A DNA stretch of 64,000 nucleotides from Symbiodinium natans (lineage: Eukaryota; Sar; Dinophyceae; Suessiales; Symbiodiniaceae), in assembly GCA_905221605.1 (NCBI GenBank), contig CAJNDS010002784.1, forward strand, positions 62,001 to 126,000. The letters run 5' to 3'. How positions within the stretch are numbered: position 1 is the first letter of the stretch; every line of letters starts with the position of its first letter. A program made the position numbers and the translations under genes. The notes beneath the pieces are model-generated. The model was not told where the DNA came from. It did not search any database and worked only from the letters and a program-made list of their open reading frames with translations. Below are positions 60,973 to 64,000 of the stretch, piece by piece.

Positions 60973-63156
60973 ATGTCTGCGGAGGGTTTGCCGGATATAG
61001 AGGGGGATGATTTTTCGGTCGGTCATGTTAGCGAAGATGATGGACCAGCAGTCCTTCCTTTCGTTCCCCTTGAGTTGCCCCCATTTGGGGCTAGTGTGCA
61101 GTCCTCTGGGCCGTTGTTGCGGTTGCCAAGGTCGTCGATTGCGGAAGGTGATGACCTAGATTGGGGAGATGAGAACTCCCCTGTCTCGGCGGTGGAAGAC
61201 TTTATGGTCGATGTCAACCCTGACCTGTCTGAACTCAGCTCTGAGCATACCTCATGCCGGTCATGTGCGCGTGATGATTTGTTGAGCCAGTCAGCAGACC
61301 ATGACGCCGTTGGGGAAGATTCTCAGATAGCCGAGTCTGAGAAACCGTCTGTCAGCGAGCCTCCTGCAAAAATGGCGCGCACCGTGGGTGATGTGTTTGC
61401 CGATAACTTTGTACGGTTGGCGGATGGGGGCCTGTCTGATGTTGTGTTGCCTTGGGAGCTGCCTGCTGTTAGTGCAATCTTTGGTGAGTCTTCGGTGTCT
61501 TCGGAGCTTAAAATGCCGCCCCTTTCTATACGTGAGGCGGAAGTCTGGACCCCCCAGTCACCTCCGTGTAATCCATTCGCTTCCTTTGTTGAACCACAGG
61601 AGCCGTTCGTGCCTGGTGACCTTGCGTCATCTGTTTTCAAAGCCCTCTCCGACGTTGACGTTGATGCCCAACAACGCAAAGCGGTGAGGCTTGCGGTTGA
61701 TAAGTGGATCGTGATCATGCGGAGGAACCGCAAGATGCACCCTGAGTGCGAAGTCGATCCACAGGCGCTGGAAGCATGCATTGGGTCAAGGGCCGCAGGA
61801 ACAGCCTCCAAGAGAGCAGGTAGCATCCTCACGTTCTTGAGGTGGTTTGATACCATTGTTGGTGCAAACCTCGACCCTTTCACTGATGACATGTTTTGGA
61901 GGTACATGCAGTTCCTGGATGGTTCGCAGGCTCCACCATCCAAAGCCTCTTCCTTCTTGTCCGCCTTGCGTTTTGCTTACTTCGTGATGGATGTAACTAA
62001 CATTCCTTGCAAATTAAGCCGCAAGTGTGTTGGTGCAGCTGAGCGTATGTTGGCCAACCTTGGGGACCTTGCGCAAGCACCCCCGCTCACCGTGGCGCAA
62101 GTTCGCATCCTTCACTCCCTGTTGCATGGACACGGTACCTCGGATTGGGATCGGGCCTTTGCCGGATATTGCCTTTTGTGCTTGTATGCACGTGCTAGAC
62201 AATCCGACTTCCGCAAGGTGGCATACGTGGACGTGGATGGAGAAGGTCGTGATGGCTACGTGGTGATCCGGGTCAAGCAGCATAAAACTGCGAGGGCAGC
62301 CAGAAGGGTCGCGCAGCTGCTCCCAATCTTGATTCCATTGCGTGGAATCGCTGATCGTGAGTGGTTTGAATCATGCAAGTGTGCCTTTGAGAAGGTTGGT
62401 CTTCCTTTGCAAGGGCATGTTGGTGCTGCGCTTTTCCGTCCACCCTTAGCCAGTGGCGTGTTGGCTCGCAGGGCCATTACGGCGGGGGAAGTTTCGACTT
62501 TCTTGAGGCTTGTGCTTGGAGATAAGGCAGTGTCCTCACACAGCTTGAAAAGAACGTGCATCTCTTGGGCCAGCAAGGCTGGGGCCAAAAAGGAGGTTCG
62601 CTCCTGTTTGGGCAGACATGTCACGGCTGTTGAAGGAACTGAAGCTGTGTACTCTGTTGAGTTAAGCATGGGGCCCGTAAGGGAGCTGGAAACAGTCTTG
62701 GACGCCATCAGACAGCTTGAGTTTTCTCCTGATGCGCCTCGGGGGCAAATGTGGGCGTTCCCCCCGCAGCCACCTCCCGCGGACGGGCCAATGCAGGGCA
62801 AAAGCTCGTGGTCGACTCAAGCAAACCTTAGTGCCTCGTTGACACCTGCGATCAAGGTTGAAAGCTCCGGTGAAGAAGAGTCATCTTCATCCGATAGCTC
62901 GAGTGAGTCGTCGGGTTCAAGTGAGTCGCAAACCTCGTGCGACCCCGTGCGTGTCGATGACCGGGCGGCTGTTCCCAGCGGGAACCCTGTACAAGGCACC
63001 GGTACATGGGTTAAACACTCCAGATCTGGAGTTCTTCACCATGCTTATGGCGACAACATCCTTGTGTGTGGGCGCCCGCGCACGGCAATGTATGTCTTGC
63101 CTTCTGAGGAGGATCTTATGAATCCGGAGTGTCGCACATGCAAGCGCAACCTATGA
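60973..63156 (+). CDS. Tyrosine recombinase, DIRS/Crypton-like, 727 aa
   Basis: Start at ATG 60973 (MSAEGLPDIEG); the longer frame begins only with GTG at 60955. The N-terminal 220 residues are acidic and low complexity. A core-binding helical domain (contains AGSILTFLRWFD) lies at about 61800-61960. Catalytic domain: ARARQSDF with the first Arg at about 62190, RVKQHKT with the beta Lys at about 62275, SSHSLKRTC at about 62535 (His box, with Lys where HxxR expects Arg), LGRHV at about 62607 and VYSVEL with the Tyr nucleophile at about 62650. A Ser/Glu-rich spacer precedes a C-terminal H-x6-H...CGR...CRTC set, a likely zinc-binding tail. It would catalyse integration by site-specific recombination. 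The frame is intact. Confidence 0.75.
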   Translation: MSAEGLPDIEGDDFSVGHVSEDDGPAVLPFVPLELPPFGASVQSSGPLLRLPRSSIAEGDDLDWGDENSPVSAVEDFMVDVNPDLSELSSEHTSCRSCARDDLLSQSADHDAVGEDSQIAESEKPSVSEPPAKMARTVGDVFADNFVRLADGGLSDVVLPWELPAVSAIFGESSVSSELKMPPLSIREAEVWTPQSPPCNPFASFVEPQEPFVPGDLASSVFKALSDVDVDAQQRKAVRLAVDKWIVIMRRNRKMHPECEVDPQALEACIGSRAAGTASKRAGSILTFLRWFDTIVGANLDPFTDDMFWRYMQFLDGSQAPPSKASSFLSALRFAYFVMDVTNIPCKLSRKCVGAAERMLANLGDLAQAPPLTVAQVRILHSLLHGHGTSDWDRAFAGYCLLCLYARARQSDFRKVAYVDVDGEGRDGYVVIRVKQHKTARAARRVAQLLPILIPLRGIADREWFESCKCAFEKVGLPLQGHVGAALFRPPLASGVLARRAITAGEVSTFLRLVLGDKAVSSHSLKRTCISWASKAGAKKEVRSCLGRHVTAVEGTEAVYSVELSMGPVRELETVLDAIRQLEFSPDAPRGQMWAFPPQPPPADGPMQGKSSWSTQANLSASLTPAIKVESSGEEESSSSDSSSESSGSSESQTSCDPVRVDDRAAVPSGNPVQGTGTWVKHSRSGVLHHAYGDNILVCGRPRTAMYVLPSEEDLMNPECRTCKRNL

Positions 63157-63592
63157 TGAGGCGAGGTTGGGAGAAGGATGTGTTCGTTTCCGATCGCTAT
63201 GGCGAAGAAAAGAGATTGCTACATGGTAGCGACATGTGCCCAGGGGCTAATGTGAGGAAACGTGAGCTGCAGTTATGCTGTTGCCGACTAGATGTCGGTT
63301 TGTGGATTCAAGGCAAGGACATGGTTCCTTATGAGCCTTGTGGCACATGGTGCCAATGCCTAGCCAAGGGGCTTTATGGGCAATGGGGGCCCAGGGGCCA
63401 CGCATTCAGCATGTGAGTGTTGGGATTGTGCATGTGATGGACCAATCCCAGGCTCGCAGTCGTAGAAAGTGGACATGTTAGTTGTGGTACACTGTGTTGT
63501 GTGGTGTTTGTACGGTATTTTCTACCTTGTTGCGCATGTGATGTGATCAGGTGTGGCTTCCTCTTTGACTGTGCAACGTAGTTTTCCGTGCC
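63157..63592 (+). other. Non-coding interval between recombinase and next ORF
   Basis: GT-rich DNA with no conserved ORF (a 95-codon frame at 63129-63416 overlaps the recombinase end out of frame). No terminal repeats are visible in the window. Confidence 0.4.
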
Positions 63593-64000
63593 ATGTCTTC
63601 CTTGATTGAGTCTGAGGCCCACTTCGTCCAGCGCGCCCGCGAGATCAAGTGCCCCGATGATGTGCTAGCCGAGCTTCGTGTTGGTGGGTTCACCAGCCTG
63701 GGACAACTGGCTTACGCTGTGGGTCAGCCTGGCCAGGTCATCCCTGAGTCAGCCTTCAATGCCTTCTGCGCAGCGACCACACCTGGAGCCAATGCGGCTG
63801 GCAAGGCGTGTGTGCGCCGCCTTGTCTTTGAGGCGCAGACGTTAGTTTTGGCTGACTTGCGCCTGCAAGTTTCTGATCCTGAAGGGGCCTCCAGGAAAAT
63901 GCCGGAGGCAGAAAGGGACCGGCGTCTGCAGCACCTTAGGGGTCGGCTTCCGGGCGTGCTCATAGAAGGCGGCATGGAGCCCGGGAGATGTGTCTTGGAA
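63593..64000 (+). CDS. Start of a retroelement ORF (gag-RT type), open at right edge
   Basis: ATG 63593 opens 136 codons without a stop to the end of the window (begins MSSLIESEAHFVQRAREIK). The content (VLAELRVGGFTSLGQLAY, then CVRRLVFEAQTLVLADLR, PEAERDRRLQHLRGRLPGV) has the look of the N-terminal region preceding RT in dinoflagellate DIRS-like elements: a helical start about binding position or 'level', then an R-L-hydrophobic-E-A motif. No RT motif is reached. If it belongs with the recombinase, the order is YR then gag/RT. Confidence 0.45.
   Translation, partial: MSSLIESEAHFVQRAREIKCPDDVLAELRVGGFTSLGQLAYAVGQPGQVIPESAFNAFCAATTPGANAAGKACVRRLVFEAQTLVLADLRLQVSDPEGASRKMPEAERDRRLQHLRGRLPGVLIEGGMEPGRCVLE

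Overview
The window is nuclear DNA of a dinoflagellate, probably a Symbiodiniaceae-like species. Two signals support this. A complete 22-nt dinoflagellate spliced leader (DinoSL) lies at 47143-47164. A minus-strand HEAT-repeat gene at the left edge can only be read by removing introns with mostly GC-AG (one GA-AG, one GT-AG) ends. Nothing bacterial (operons, Shine-Dalgarno sites, CRISPR) was seen, and no tRNA or rRNA gene was recognised.

Layout. (1) 1-2.4 kb: an intron-rich HEAT-repeat gene on the minus strand, running off the left edge; 2.4-6.6 kb holds further protein-like islands on the same strand whose splicing I could not resolve, plus degenerate simple repeats. (2) 6.77-7.74 kb: an 11-bp minisatellite. 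(3) 7.74-13.64 kb: a decayed Ty1/copia-type retrotransposon with gag, protease, half an integrase, a 54-bp repeat block inside its coding frame, no RT core, RNase H, and a methyltransferase-like C-terminal domain. (4) 13.65-60.35 kb: about 47 kb of thirteen head-to-tail non-LTR (LINE-type) elements, all on the plus strand with no host DNA between them. Apart from the right end of the last one, every boundary is the same 11-bp sequence, TAAAATTCACC. The set comprises an 8.3-kb autonomous family A (one full copy, one 5'-truncated copy), a related 10.9-kb autonomous family B (one copy, frameshifted), and three classes of non-coding passenger elements (about 3.6, 2.1 and 2.9 kb, with truncated copies). 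(5) 60.35-64 kb: a tyrosine-recombinase (DIRS/Crypton-like) gene and the start of another retroelement ORF that runs off the right edge.

How the parts may work together. Both autonomous families encode ORF1 (N-terminal zinc ribbon plus coiled coil) and ORF2 (APE endonuclease, reverse transcriptase, zinc knuckle, RNase H, C-terminal zinc ribbon) in one reading frame interrupted by a single stop codon (TGA in A, TAG in B). Family A adds a third ORF with protein-kinase-like motif spacing. The elements begin with DinoSL or a truncated DinoSL relic, so they were copied from trans-spliced mRNA. Each insertion recreates the TAAAATTCACC target. The result looks like a self-stacking, spliced-leader-bearing retrotransposon array with parasitic passengers. 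Family A and the passengers also carry dozens of copies of a small covarying hairpin, some placed in frame within the ORFs. The stacking, the SL origin, the shared stop-codon layout, the hairpins and the kinase-like ORF3 are the features most likely to be undescribed.
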